DNA of 64,000 bases from Alphaproteobacteria bacterium. Its GTDB lineage: Bacteria; Pseudomonadota; Alphaproteobacteria; Rhizobiales; GCA-2746425. Under the pieces are notes generated by a model. That model did no database searches. It worked only from the letters and a program-made list of their open reading frames with translations, and was not told where the DNA came from. This document shows positions 7,757-15,768 of the stretch, piece by piece (position 1 is the stretch's first letter; every line of letters begins with the position of its first letter). The DNA lies in contig JANSWZ010000001.1 in the NCBI GenBank assembly GCA_024743215.1, positions 310,001 through 374,000 on the forward strand. The letters are read 5' to 3'. A program made the position numbers and the translations under genes.

Positions 7757-10555
7757 ATGACAGACAGCCCGTTTCTCGCGCGCCATATTGGACCTGGTCT
7801 TCAGGATCAGCGTTCCATGCTCAACGCTTTGGGTATGACCTCTTTGGAGGCGATGATCGGGCAGACAGTCCCGTCCAAGATCCGGATGGAGGGGACTTTG
7901 AACATTCCAGATGGCATTGGGGAAGAAGCGGCGCTTGCTGAACTCTTCGGCAAGATGGAACAGAACATTGTTGCCAAATCCATGATCGGGCAGGGGTATC
8001 ATGGCACATATGTGCCACCGGTTATTCAGAGAAATCTGCTTGAAACCCCTGGCTGGTATACGTCCTACACGCCGTATCAACCGGAGATATCTCAGGGGCG
8101 TTTGGAAATGTTGTTTCATTTTCAAACACTTGTGGCTGAATTGACGGGATTGCCAATCGCCAATGCTTCGCTCCTTGATGAGGCAACTGCGGTGGCAGAA
8201 GCCGCTGGCATGGCGTTTCGCCATCACAGACAGAAGCGGCATCGCATTGTTATCGCCAGTAAATTGCATCCACAGACGCTTGATGTCCTGAACACCCGCG
8301 CGGCAACGATCGGGTTTACCGTAGATGATGGCGAGATGGATGGTGATGTGGCGGCCGTTATCCTGCAGCTTCCCGATACTGAAGGCGCACTGAGCGATCC
8401 GGCAAGGATTGTGGACGCGGCAAAGGCCGTTGGCGCTCTTGTTATTGTATCAGCAGATCCATTGTCTTTGGTGTTGTTGCAACCGCCGGGGCAGTGGGGT
8501 GCAGATATCTGCGTCGGTTCCATGCAGCGCTTCGGCGTGCCACTGGGCAATGGTGGGCCACACGCAGCCTATATGGCAGCGTCATCGGCTTTGACCCGGC
8601 TTGTGCCGGGCCGTTTGATTGGTGAATCCATCGATGCGCATGGCCGCCCCGCATATCGTCTGGCGCTGCAGACACGGGAACAGCATATTCGGCGTGAAAA
8701 AGCGACGTCCAACATTTGCACCGCACAGGCGCTTTTGGCCAATATGGCTGCTGCCTATGCGATTTGGCACGGGCCGACTGGCCTGGCAGTGATTGCGAAA
8801 CGGGTTCATGAATTGGCCACCCGTCTGACGACTTCCTTGCAGCAGGGCGGCTACACAACCGGATCCAGCCATTATTTTGATACGGTCACGGTTAGCAGCA
8901 CCACTCAGGCGCAAGCATTGTGTGATGAAGCGGAAAAACTTGGCTATCTGCTGCGTAAGGTCAATTCTGACACGATATCGATCGCCTTTGATGAAACGAC
9001 ATCGGAAGCAGATCTGGAGGCGCTTTGCGGCTTGTTTGGCGTTAAAGTTTCTACTGCGGCAAGCAGCGCGCTGACTGCGGAACGTGAGAGCGAAAAGTTT
9101 CTGTCACAGGATATTTTCCACAGTTGTCGGTCGGAAACCGAGATGATGCGCTTGTTGCGTAAGCTGATGGATAAGGATTTGGCGCTTGACCGTGCCATGA
9201 TTCCTCTGGGTTCGTGCACAATGAAGCTGAATTCGGCTGCAGAAATGATGCCGGTAACCTGGGCGAAAACCGGGAATATCCATCCGCTATCTCCTGCCGC
9301 CCATCGTCGCGGCTATGCAATTATGATTGATGATTTGGATCGCTGGCTGTCTGAGCTTACGGGATTTGCGAAAGTCAGTTTGCAACCCAATGCAGGCAGT
9401 CAGGGCGAATTTGCCGGGCTGCTCGCTATTCGCGGCTATCATGAGGCGAACGGACAGGGGCACCGCAATATTTGCCTGATCCCATCATCGGCCCATGGCA
9501 CCAATCCGGCATCGGCTCAAATGGCTGGTTACAGCGTGGTTGTGGTGCGCTGCAATGATGAGGGTGATGTGGATCTTGCTGATCTCACAGCGAAGGCAGA
9601 GCAGCACTCAAACAATCTTGCAGCTCTTATGATCACATATCCGTCCACGCATGGTGTGTTCGAAGCTGAAATTCGGGAAATCTGCGCAAAGGTGCACGAA
9701 CATGGCGGTCAGGTCTATTTGGACGGGGCCAATTTGAACGCACTGGTAGGGCTGGCCAGACCTGGAGATTTGGGTGCCGATGTCTGCCACATGAATTTGC
9801 ACAAGACCTTCTGTATTCCCCATGGCGGTGGCGGACCAGGTGTTGGCCCGATTGGCGTTGCAAGGCAGCTTGTTCCGCATTTGCCAGGTCATGTAGCCTT
9901 GGGCTCCAATGGTGCTGTGTCTGCGGCGCCAGATGGCTCTGCATCAATCTTGCCAATTTCATGGATGTATATCCGCATGCTGGGTGGCAATGGTCTGAAG
10001 ACCGCCAGCGAGATTGCGATTTTGAATGCCAACTACATCGCCGAGCGGCTTAAGGATCATTATCCGATCCTGTTCACTGGCAAGAATAACCGGGTTGCCC
10101 ATGAATGCATTATTGATGTGCGGTCACTGAAGGAAAGCGCTGGTGTGACTGTTGATGATGTCGCCAAGCGTCTGATTGATTACGGTTTTCATGCCCCGAC
10201 CATGTCGTGGCCTGTTGCCGGGACATTGATGGTCGAGCCGACAGAATCGGAGCCTTTGTCAGAAATTGACCGTTTCGTTGATGCCATGATTGCCATTCGC
10301 GAAGAAGCTGCCTGTATTGAGCGGGGGGAATGGCCCCAGGATGATAATCCGCTGCACAATGCGCCTCATACGGCAGAAGAAGTGACCGCAGATGCGTGGA
10401 GCCACCCCTATAGCCGTAAAATTGCGGCCTATCCAAAAGGTGTCGATACCGCGACGAAATACTGGATGCCAGTGTCCCGCGTGGATAATGTACACGGCGA
10501 CAGAAATCTGGTTTGTTCCTGTCCGCCCATGGAAGACTATGCGATAGGTGCTTAG
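7757..10555 (+). CDS. gcvP: Glycine dehydrogenase (decarboxylating), single-chain P protein
   Basis: This PLP enzyme decarboxylates glycine and loads the aminomethyl group onto lipoyl-GcvH. The 932-residue chain is the fused P1+P2 form. The N-terminal half shows FLARHIGP (start) and [14 protein letters not shown] near 80. The C-terminal half shows [12 protein letters not shown] near 485, [14 protein letters not shown] near 580 and the PLP-lysine Lys683 in [17 protein letters not shown]. It ends the gcvTHP operon; the next gene starts about 50 bp later on the same strand and may be read through. Confidence 0.98.
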   Translation: MTDSPFLARHIGPGLQDQRSMLNALGMTSLEAMIGQTVPSKIRMEGTLNIPDGIGEEAALAELFGKMEQNIVAKSMIGQGYHGTYVPPVIQRNLLETPGWYTSYTPYQPEISQGRLEMLFHFQTLVAELTGLPIANASLLDEATAVAEAAGMAFRHHRQKRHRIVIASKLHPQTLDVLNTRAATIGFTVDDGEMDGDVAAVILQLPDTEGALSDPARIVDAAKAVGALVIVSADPLSLVLLQPPGQWGADICVGSMQRFGVPLGNGGPHAAYMAASSALTRLVPGRLIGESIDAHGRPAYRLALQTREQHIRREKATSNICTAQALLANMAAAYAIWHGPTGLAVIAKRVHELATRLTTSLQQGGYTTGSSHYFDTVTVSSTTQAQALCDEAEKLGYLLRKVNSDTISIAFDETTSEADLEALCGLFGVKVSTAASSALTAERESEKFLSQDIFHSCRSETEMMRLLRKLMDKDLALDRAMIPLGSCTMKLNSAAEMMPVTWAKTGNIHPLSPAAHRRGYAIMIDDLDRWLSELTGFAKVSLQPNAGSQGEFAGLLAIRGYHEANGQGHRNICLIPSSAHGTNPASAQMAGYSVVVVRCNDEGDVDLADLTAKAEQHSNNLAALMITYPSTHGVFEAEIREICAKVHEHGGQVYLDGANLNALVGLARPGDLGADVCHMNLHKTFCIPHGGGGPGVGPIGVARQLVPHLPGHVALGSNGAVSAAPDGSASILPISWMYIRMLGGNGLKTASEIAILNANYIAERLKDHYPILFTGKNNRVAHECIIDVRSLKESAGVTVDDVAKRLIDYGFHAPTMSWPVAGTLMVEPTESEPLSEIDRFVDAMIAIREEAACIERGEWPQDDNPLHNAPHTAEEVTADAWSHPYSRKIAAYPKGVDTATKYWMPVSRVDNVHGDRNLVCSCPPMEDYAIGA

Positions 10556-10608
10556 GGGACCTCTGCCCGATTGAATGATTCTGACGGGTACACGGCTTAG
10601 GGGGGCCA

Positions 10609-11397
10609 GTGATCTCAGTGGGCCCACTTGGTCCTGGGGGTATTGTGGACACAGTCATTGGCAATTTGAGCCTGGGAATGCTGGCCTATTGCCTTGCTGC
10701 AGTGTTCATAGCCGGTTTGATTCGGGGCTATTGCGGTTTTGGGTTTTCTGCGCTTGTGGTGGCCAGCCTGACTCTGGTTCTGCCACCGGTTGAAGTCATC
10801 CCCTTCGTGTTCATGCTGGAGATTGCTGCCAGTGTGGGCATGCTGCCTGCCGTGTGGCGTTCGGTTAACCGAAGACTTCTGGGCTGGCTGCTTTTGGGCT
10901 ACGTGGTTGGTGCTCCACTGGGGCTGTACGCCTTGATCCATGTGGATCAGGCGTTGGTCAGGATCATTATTTCCCTCATCATTCTGGTCATCAGCTTTGC
11001 GATGCTGCGCGGTTTCGTGTTTCGTGCGGCCAACTACGCTGTGTCCATTTTCGGAACCGGAATTGTTTCCGGTGCTGTGAACGGGGTTAGTGCTGTTGGT
11101 GGGTTGCCAGTGGTGCTGCTGATGCTCGCGAATTCGGCTTCTGCGGCCGTGACGCGCGCGTCCATTGTGGCTTTTCTGCTGCTTGGCAATATCTATGCGA
11201 CAGCTTTTACATTCGGATCAGGCATCATTACCGTAGATGTGATGACGCGGTTCGTGATTTTTCTGGTTCCCATGGCCATAGGTGTGTTTCTGGGCAGTCG
11301 TAAATTTGTGCGCTCCAGTCCGGAATCCTTCAAGGCTCTGGCGCTTTGGCTGCTGATCGGCCTTGCTTCGCTGGGGTTGCTGCGTCTGGCTTTTTAG
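10609..11397 (+). CDS. TSUP (TauE/SafE) family membrane permease
   Basis: A 262-residue polytopic inner-membrane protein with about 7-8 hydrophobic segments. The first repeat carries GLIRGYCGFGFSALVVASL, a TSUP-type GxxxGxGGG-like turn, and the second half carries a related segment around SGAVNGVSAVGGLPVVLL. TSUP proteins export sulfite, sulfoacetate or other small organosulfur or organic anions. Substrate cannot be read here. The start is uncertain: GTG at 10609 has little upstream signal, while GTG at 10645, with GGGGG four bases ahead, is a good alternative. It follows gcvP closely, so it could share riboswitch control, though function need not be related. Confidence 0.8.
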   Translation: MISVGPLGPGGIVDTVIGNLSLGMLAYCLAAVFIAGLIRGYCGFGFSALVVASLTLVLPPVEVIPFVFMLEIAASVGMLPAVWRSVNRRLLGWLLLGYVVGAPLGLYALIHVDQALVRIIISLIILVISFAMLRGFVFRAANYAVSIFGTGIVSGAVNGVSAVGGLPVVLLMLANSASAAVTRASIVAFLLLGNIYATAFTFGSGIITVDVMTRFVIFLVPMAIGVFLGSRKFVRSSPESFKALALWLLIGLASLGLLRLAF

Positions 11398-11413
11398 CCG
11401 GTAAAACGGCTTT
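11396..11413. terminator. Short bidirectional hairpin between convergent genes
   Basis: AGCCG-GTAAAA-CGGCT is flanked by TTTTT on the left and TTT on the right, between the TSUP gene (plus, ending 11397) and the YaiI-type gene (minus, ending 11434). The 5-bp stem is short; likely a weak shared terminator. Confidence 0.5.
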
Positions 11414-11433
11414 AAGATTGAATCAGTGGCCCT

Positions 11434-11889
11434 TCAGTTATTCCGTTTCAACCGGACCAGCGCCTGATCCAAAGCCGATAAAAATCTTGAACGATCTGCC
11501 TTTGAAAATGGGGGAGGTCCGCCAGTGATATCACCGGTGGAGCGCAGACCTTCCATCAATGCGCGTGTTGCCACTGCGCTGCCGATCGAGTTTTCTGTAA
11601 ATGGCTTTCCATTGGGGCTGATGACAATCGCATTTGAGTTCAAACACCGCTCTGCAAGCAATATATCAGCGGTAATAACCACAGAATTTTCGTCGGCTCT
11701 TTCCGCGATGTGATCATCTGCCACATCCGGTCCTGCGCTTACAATCATGCGGCTGACAAGTGGATGGTCCGGTATGCGCATGAAGCTGTTGCTGACAACC
11801 CAGACAGGCACGTCGTAGCGAAAAGCCACCTTGTAGATTTCGTCCTTTACCGGACAAGCATCTGCATCAATGTAAATACTCATGCTCAT
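11434..11889 (-). CDS. YaiI/YqxD family protein (DUF188)
   Basis: A 151-residue cytoplasmic protein of a PIN-like nuclease-fold family of unsettled function. The N-terminus MSMSIYIDADACPVKDEIYK carries the family hallmark YIDADACPVK. Further conserved blocks are DHIAERA, VVITADILLAERC (a second acidic pocket) and GGPPPFSKADRSRF near the C-terminus. The start at 11889 gives the family N-terminus; a frame extending to 11970 adds 27 residues without similarity. ATG at 11883 is a second option. Confidence 0.9.
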   Translation of the reverse strand: MSMSIYIDADACPVKDEIYKVAFRYDVPVWVVSNSFMRIPDHPLVSRMIVSAGPDVADDHIAERADENSVVITADILLAERCLNSNAIVISPNGKPFTENSIGSAVATRALMEGLRSTGDITGGPPPFSKADRSRFLSALDQALVRLKRNN

Positions 11890-12074
11890 AGAAAATCCAG
11901 GGTTGTCCGCTAGTTGCGTTTTGTTCAAATCCGGGCCTGGGTCCAATCTCTCAATTGAGCGTAGGCCCATAGCGTTTATTTCAAGTTTTACTCATAATAA
12001 CAATGCCTTGTTTACGATATCAATTGGTCCGAACTTAAGAAATTAACTGCATAGTCCGCCCGCGTGTAAGGTGG

Positions 12075-14300
12075 ATGATGAAGCATATAACAACCAAAAC
12101 TCTTGCGATCATTGTGGCGTCCTGCCTTTGTTTCCTCGTGGTGGCAAAGCTGGCGGTAGACCAAGCGCTCCATTTGATGCTGACGCAACAGGCCAGCGGG
12201 ATTGGTCGTGATTGGTCGCACTATCTGGATAACAGGCTGGGTGACGGGTTGCCCACCTTGTTGAAGGATGCAGACGCGGTGAGCATCTCCAATGCCGAAC
12301 TTGGTGTTGTGGTTGATGCGGTTTCTGAATTGTTTGCTGTCGGGAAAATCTTTCAGGTCGACTTCATAGACGCCGATTGTTCCTGCGTTGCTTCCTTTAC
12401 AAACCTGTCCCACTTTGAAAACGACACATCAGACGCTCGCCTCACCGATGGTGACTCCCCCACTCATGCATCCGGTGAGCAACCAGACAGAGCCCTGGTC
12501 AAGCACAGCACACACACGCACGCGACCGATAGTCGGTTTGTAGCAGAACGCCACAGCAGTCTGATGGATGTCCATTATCTTTTGACCTATTCGGGGTTTG
12601 AAAGTCACAGTGATGGCGTGCGTGCAGGAGAATGGGGCAGCTATTTGCCAATCAAAGAACGCTCTGTTGCGTTGGTCTGGAATACAGAACTGCACAGGGT
12701 TGCACTGGCGCAAAATAATTCAGCCTTGTCTCACCATTCGATTGCTGAAATTTATCACCGTATCCAGCGTGGCGACGAAACGAAGCTCGCCCTGAGGCTG
12801 CTCATTGACATGGAAGAGCCCGCCAAACGTAATCAGACCGTCATGTATGTTGTCGGCGGTACCATTCTGCTTCTGCTGCTTCTTTCTTTCGGCTATCCGG
12901 CTGTTCGGCATTTTGAAAATCTTCGTGCCCGACGTAAATCAGATGCGAAAGCCCATTTTCTGGCGCATCATGACGTCCTGACCGGTCTGTCAAATCGCAA
13001 CGCATTTCAGGAGACCGTTCCGGTGCGGCTGAAGCAGGCCATATCAGAAGGCCACAATGGCGCGCTGTTCCTCATTGATATTGATAACTTCAAGAAAATT
13101 AATGACTTTTACGGGCATCACGTGGGCGATCAGGTTTTGCGTCAAATCGCGGAGATGCTGAAAGCGCAGGTTTCTTCGGACAGTATGGTTGCCCGACTGG
13201 GTGGGGATGAGCTTGCTATCGTGTCGTTCCAAAATACTGGCGAAGACGAAATCAAGTTTGATGGTTTCGACTTTTCATCTTCCTTTCAGATCGACATGGA
13301 TGGCAGCGAAGAAGCCTTTGATGTGTCTTTCAGTGTTGGAATTGCACGTTTTCCGAGGGACGGAAGTGAGCTTTCTGAACTGATGCGGAATGCAGATCTG
13401 GCACTTTACGATGCGAAGGATAAAGGCAAGTCCACAGCGCGCGAATACCGCCCCGCGATGAAAGCCAATTTTAATCAACGACAGGTGCTGTTCAACGAGT
13501 TTCGCGCTGGTCTCAAATCCTCACAAATGGTGCCATTCTATCAGCCGGTCGTTTGTACCCGCACTGGCCGCGTTGCGGGTGTTGAAGCGCTTGTGAGATG
13601 GCAACATCCTCAGAAAGGCCTTATCTGCGCCTCGGACTTTTCGGACGTATTTGAAGATCGGGAGATTTGTGAGTTGATCGGTTGCCAGATGATCGACAAG
13701 GTCACCAGAGACATGGCCGTTTGGAAAGAGGCTAAAGTTCCGTTTGAGCGCGTTGGTTTCAATGTGAATGCGGCGAATCTGCTGCGTAGCGGTTTTATCC
13801 TCGATATCGTCAGTTCTCTTGCACGGCATGGCCTGTCACCAAAAGAACTGGCGATTGAAGTGACCGAAAAGACGATTTTTGGCACAAATTCCGGGGCGCT
13901 ATTCGACAAGCTTCATGAACTTCGTGAAATGGGGTGTGAGGTCGTTCTGGACGATTTTGGTACCGGATATTCCTCGATTACGCATTTGAAGGATTTGCCT
14001 TACACCTTCCTCAAGATTGCCAGAACCTTTGTCAGCAACATCGTTGATAATCCTGAAGATCAGGCGATCGTCAGTTCCTTGATCGAGTTGGGCAGGTCGC
14101 TCGATTATAAAGTGGTGGCAGAAGGTGTTGAGACCTACGAGCAGTATGAGAAAGTCAAAGAACTGGGGTTTCACCTGGCTCAAGGATATTATTATGCCAA
14201 ACCGGTGTCAGCCAGCGAATTGCCGAGTGTTATTGAGGGGGTAAGAGCACGGTCTTTCAGGCATTTTCAGCCACAGGAATTTCACGAGGATGTCGCATAA
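12075..14300 (+). CDS. Membrane GGDEF-EAL protein (cyclic di-GMP signalling)
   Basis: The 741-residue protein has a first membrane segment at about 8-30, a periplasmic sensor region to about 250 (His-rich around SHSTHTHATDSRF-like sequence), a second membrane segment (VVGGTILLLLLLSFGYPAV), then GGDEF (about 300-450) and EAL (about 480-725). The diguanylate cyclase signature reads GGDEL at residues 376-380 rather than GGDEF. The EAL domain keeps Glu504-Ala-Leu, EVTEKT, DDFGTGYSS, the LKI lysine and VAEGVET, so phosphodiesterase activity is likely. The residue after LKI is Ala instead of the usual Asp (LKIARTFV). Net output is probably c-di-GMP hydrolysis with a possibly modified GGDEF domain. 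Monocistronic. Confidence 0.92.
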   Translation: MMKHITTKTLAIIVASCLCFLVVAKLAVDQALHLMLTQQASGIGRDWSHYLDNRLGDGLPTLLKDADAVSISNAELGVVVDAVSELFAVGKIFQVDFIDADCSCVASFTNLSHFENDTSDARLTDGDSPTHASGEQPDRALVKHSTHTHATDSRFVAERHSSLMDVHYLLTYSGFESHSDGVRAGEWGSYLPIKERSVALVWNTELHRVALAQNNSALSHHSIAEIYHRIQRGDETKLALRLLIDMEEPAKRNQTVMYVVGGTILLLLLLSFGYPAVRHFENLRARRKSDAKAHFLAHHDVLTGLSNRNAFQETVPVRLKQAISEGHNGALFLIDIDNFKKINDFYGHHVGDQVLRQIAEMLKAQVSSDSMVARLGGDELAIVSFQNTGEDEIKFDGFDFSSSFQIDMDGSEEAFDVSFSVGIARFPRDGSELSELMRNADLALYDAKDKGKSTAREYRPAMKANFNQRQVLFNEFRAGLKSSQMVPFYQPVVCTRTGRVAGVEALVRWQHPQKGLICASDFSDVFEDREICELIGCQMIDKVTRDMAVWKEAKVPFERVGFNVNAANLLRSGFILDIVSSLARHGLSPKELAIEVTEKTIFGTNSGALFDKLHELREMGCEVVLDDFGTGYSSITHLKDLPYTFLKIARTFVSNIVDNPEDQAIVSSLIELGRSLDYKVVAEGVETYEQYEKVKELGFHLAQGYYYAKPVSASELPSVIEGVRARSFRHFQPQEFHEDVA

Positions 14301-14310
14301 GCGTTCAAAC

Positions 14311-14362
14311 GCCCTGCTTGCAAAGCAGAGGCGTGGCCAAAGACCTGCTGTACAAGCAGGGC
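14311..14362. other. Inverted repeat downstream of the GGDEF-EAL gene
   Basis: GCCCTGCTTG (14311-14320) and CAAGCAGGGC (14353-14362) are perfect 10-bp inverted copies. Each half can also fold locally (CTGCTT/AAGCAG on the left, CCTGCT/AGCAGG on the right). It begins 11 bp past the stop codon and may serve as a 3'-end structure. No U-run follows. Confidence 0.4.
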
Positions 14363-14495
14363 GTGCATTTGCATCCCTTTCAAGCCCGAAGCCTTACAAT
14401 TGTCTTTTTGGACGGTTAGCCAGACAGAATCAAGATTTTGAGCCGATGTTACGCAATGGTAACTCATTCTTGGGTTGAATTAAAGGAGGGTTGTG

Positions 14496-14567
14496 ATGAT
14501 GCTCTTCCCTCTGAGTTGTAATTGTAAAAAATGTCATGATGAAATCGAATTGCATTGCACCGTTTGA
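14496..14567 (+). CDS. Candidate 23-residue Cys-rich small protein
   Basis: In the 390-bp gap between the GGDEF-EAL gene and the TAXI gene, AAAGGAGGG is followed five bases later by ATG ATG and a 23-codon frame ending TGA. The peptide MMLFPLSCNCKKCHDEIELHC plus two residues contains Cys8, Cys10, Cys13, His14, His20 and Cys21, a spacing able to bind a metal. The nearly perfect Shine-Dalgarno is the main support. It could be a leader peptide or chance. The rest of the gap is A-rich with no other gene seen. Confidence 0.4.
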   Translation: MMLFPLSCNCKKCHDEIELHCTV

Positions 14568-14692
14568 AAAAAAAAGAAAAAGCAACCTAAGGGTGATTGA
14601 CAGGATGTGTATGTGTCTGTGAAGTTAAAATAGTGTAATTGCAACCATAAACTGCATTTTGGCAAAATCTGACCATAACGATAGGAATTTCC

Positions 14693-15667
14693 ATGAGAAA
14701 AAGTTTCTTCAATATTTCGGTAGCCATACTCTCAACAAGCCTTCTTGGCGGCACTGCGCTCGCGCAGGAACAACAATTCGTCTCGATCGGTACAGGAGGC
14801 GTTACCGGTGTCTACTATCCAACGGGTGGTGCGATTTGCAGACTGGTCAATAGGAATCGCAAGGAGCACGGCATCCGCTGTGGTGTGGAAAGCACCGGTG
14901 GGTCAGTCTTCAACATCAACGCCGTTCGCGGCGGTGAGCTTGAATTCGGTGTTGCCCAGTCCGATTGGCAGTTCCATGCCTATAATGGCACATCACGCTT
15001 CGAAGAGCAGGGCGCTTTTGAAGGACTGCGCGCCGTGTTTTCGGTACATCCGGAACCCTTCACAGTTGTGGCGCGGGCGGATGCGGGCATCAGCACCTTT
15101 GAAGACCTTAAAGGCAAGCGCGTGAATGTTGGTAACCCAGGATCAGGCCAGCGTGGCACCATGGAAGTCCTGATGGACGCCATGGGCTGGACGATGGGTG
15201 ACTTCGCATTGTCCTCGGAGCTTCAGGCTGCCGAACAGTCTCAGGCCCTGTGCGATAACAACATTGATGCCATGGTCTACACGGTCGGCCATCCATCTGG
15301 TTCTATCCAGGAAGCGACGACATCGTGTGATTCAGTTCTTGTGACTGTTGAAAATGATGCAACTGCAAAACTGATCGCAGACAATTCCTACTATCGTTCC
15401 GCGGTCATTCCAGGTGGCATGTATCGTGGCAATGATGAGGACGTTAACACATTTGGTGTTGGTGCAACCTTTGTCAGCTCAACTGACGTTCCCGATGATG
15501 TTGTCTATGAAATTGTGAAAGCGGTGTTTGAAAACATCGATCAGTTCCGTAGCCTGCATCCGGCGTTTGCCAATCTGGACCCGGAACAGATGGCTAGCGC
15601 AGGCCTGTCTGCCCCACTCCATCCTGGAGCCGAGCGCTATTACAAGGAAGCCGGACTGATCGAATAA
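14693..15667 (+). CDS. TAXI-family TRAP transporter substrate-binding protein
   Basis: The periplasmic receptor of a TAXI-type TRAP transporter, 324 residues, with a Sec signal peptide (cut after ALAQ-region, near residue 24). The mature N-terminus [21 protein letters not shown] is the hallmark of the TAXI family. Further signatures are the [10 protein letters not shown] and [10 protein letters not shown] segments and [17 protein letters not shown] near 140. TAXI systems import compounds such as glutamate, 2-oxoglutarate or other organic acids; the ligand here is not deducible. A strong hairpin separates it from the permease gene, consistent with a binding protein made in excess. Confidence 0.93.
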   Translation: MRKSFFNISVAILSTSLLGGTALAQEQQFVSIGTGGVTGVYYPTGGAICRLVNRNRKEHGIRCGVESTGGSVFNINAVRGGELEFGVAQSDWQFHAYNGTSRFEEQGAFEGLRAVFSVHPEPFTVVARADAGISTFEDLKGKRVNVGNPGSGQRGTMEVLMDAMGWTMGDFALSSELQAAEQSQALCDNNIDAMVYTVGHPSGSIQEATTSCDSVLVTVENDATAKLIADNSYYRSAVIPGGMYRGNDEDVNTFGVGATFVSSTDVPDDVVYEIVKAVFENIDQFRSLHPAFANLDPEQMASAGLSAPLHPGAERYYKEAGLIE

Positions 15668-15675
15668 AACAATAT

Positions 15676-15701
15676 AGTGCAGCGCAACTTGGCGCTGCAC
15701 T
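15676..15701 (+). other. Intercistronic hairpin after the TAXI binding-protein gene
   Basis: A perfect 10-bp stem AGTGCAGCGC / GCGCTGCACT with loop AACTTG lies 9 bp after the stop codon. No U-run follows, so it more likely stabilises the upstream message or partly attenuates than fully terminates. Confidence 0.65.
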
Positions 15702-15768
15702 AATAAATCATTGTTGACCTGCGCGGGTGATGATGATGGAATTGCATATGTTTTAGCGGGGCCACATC

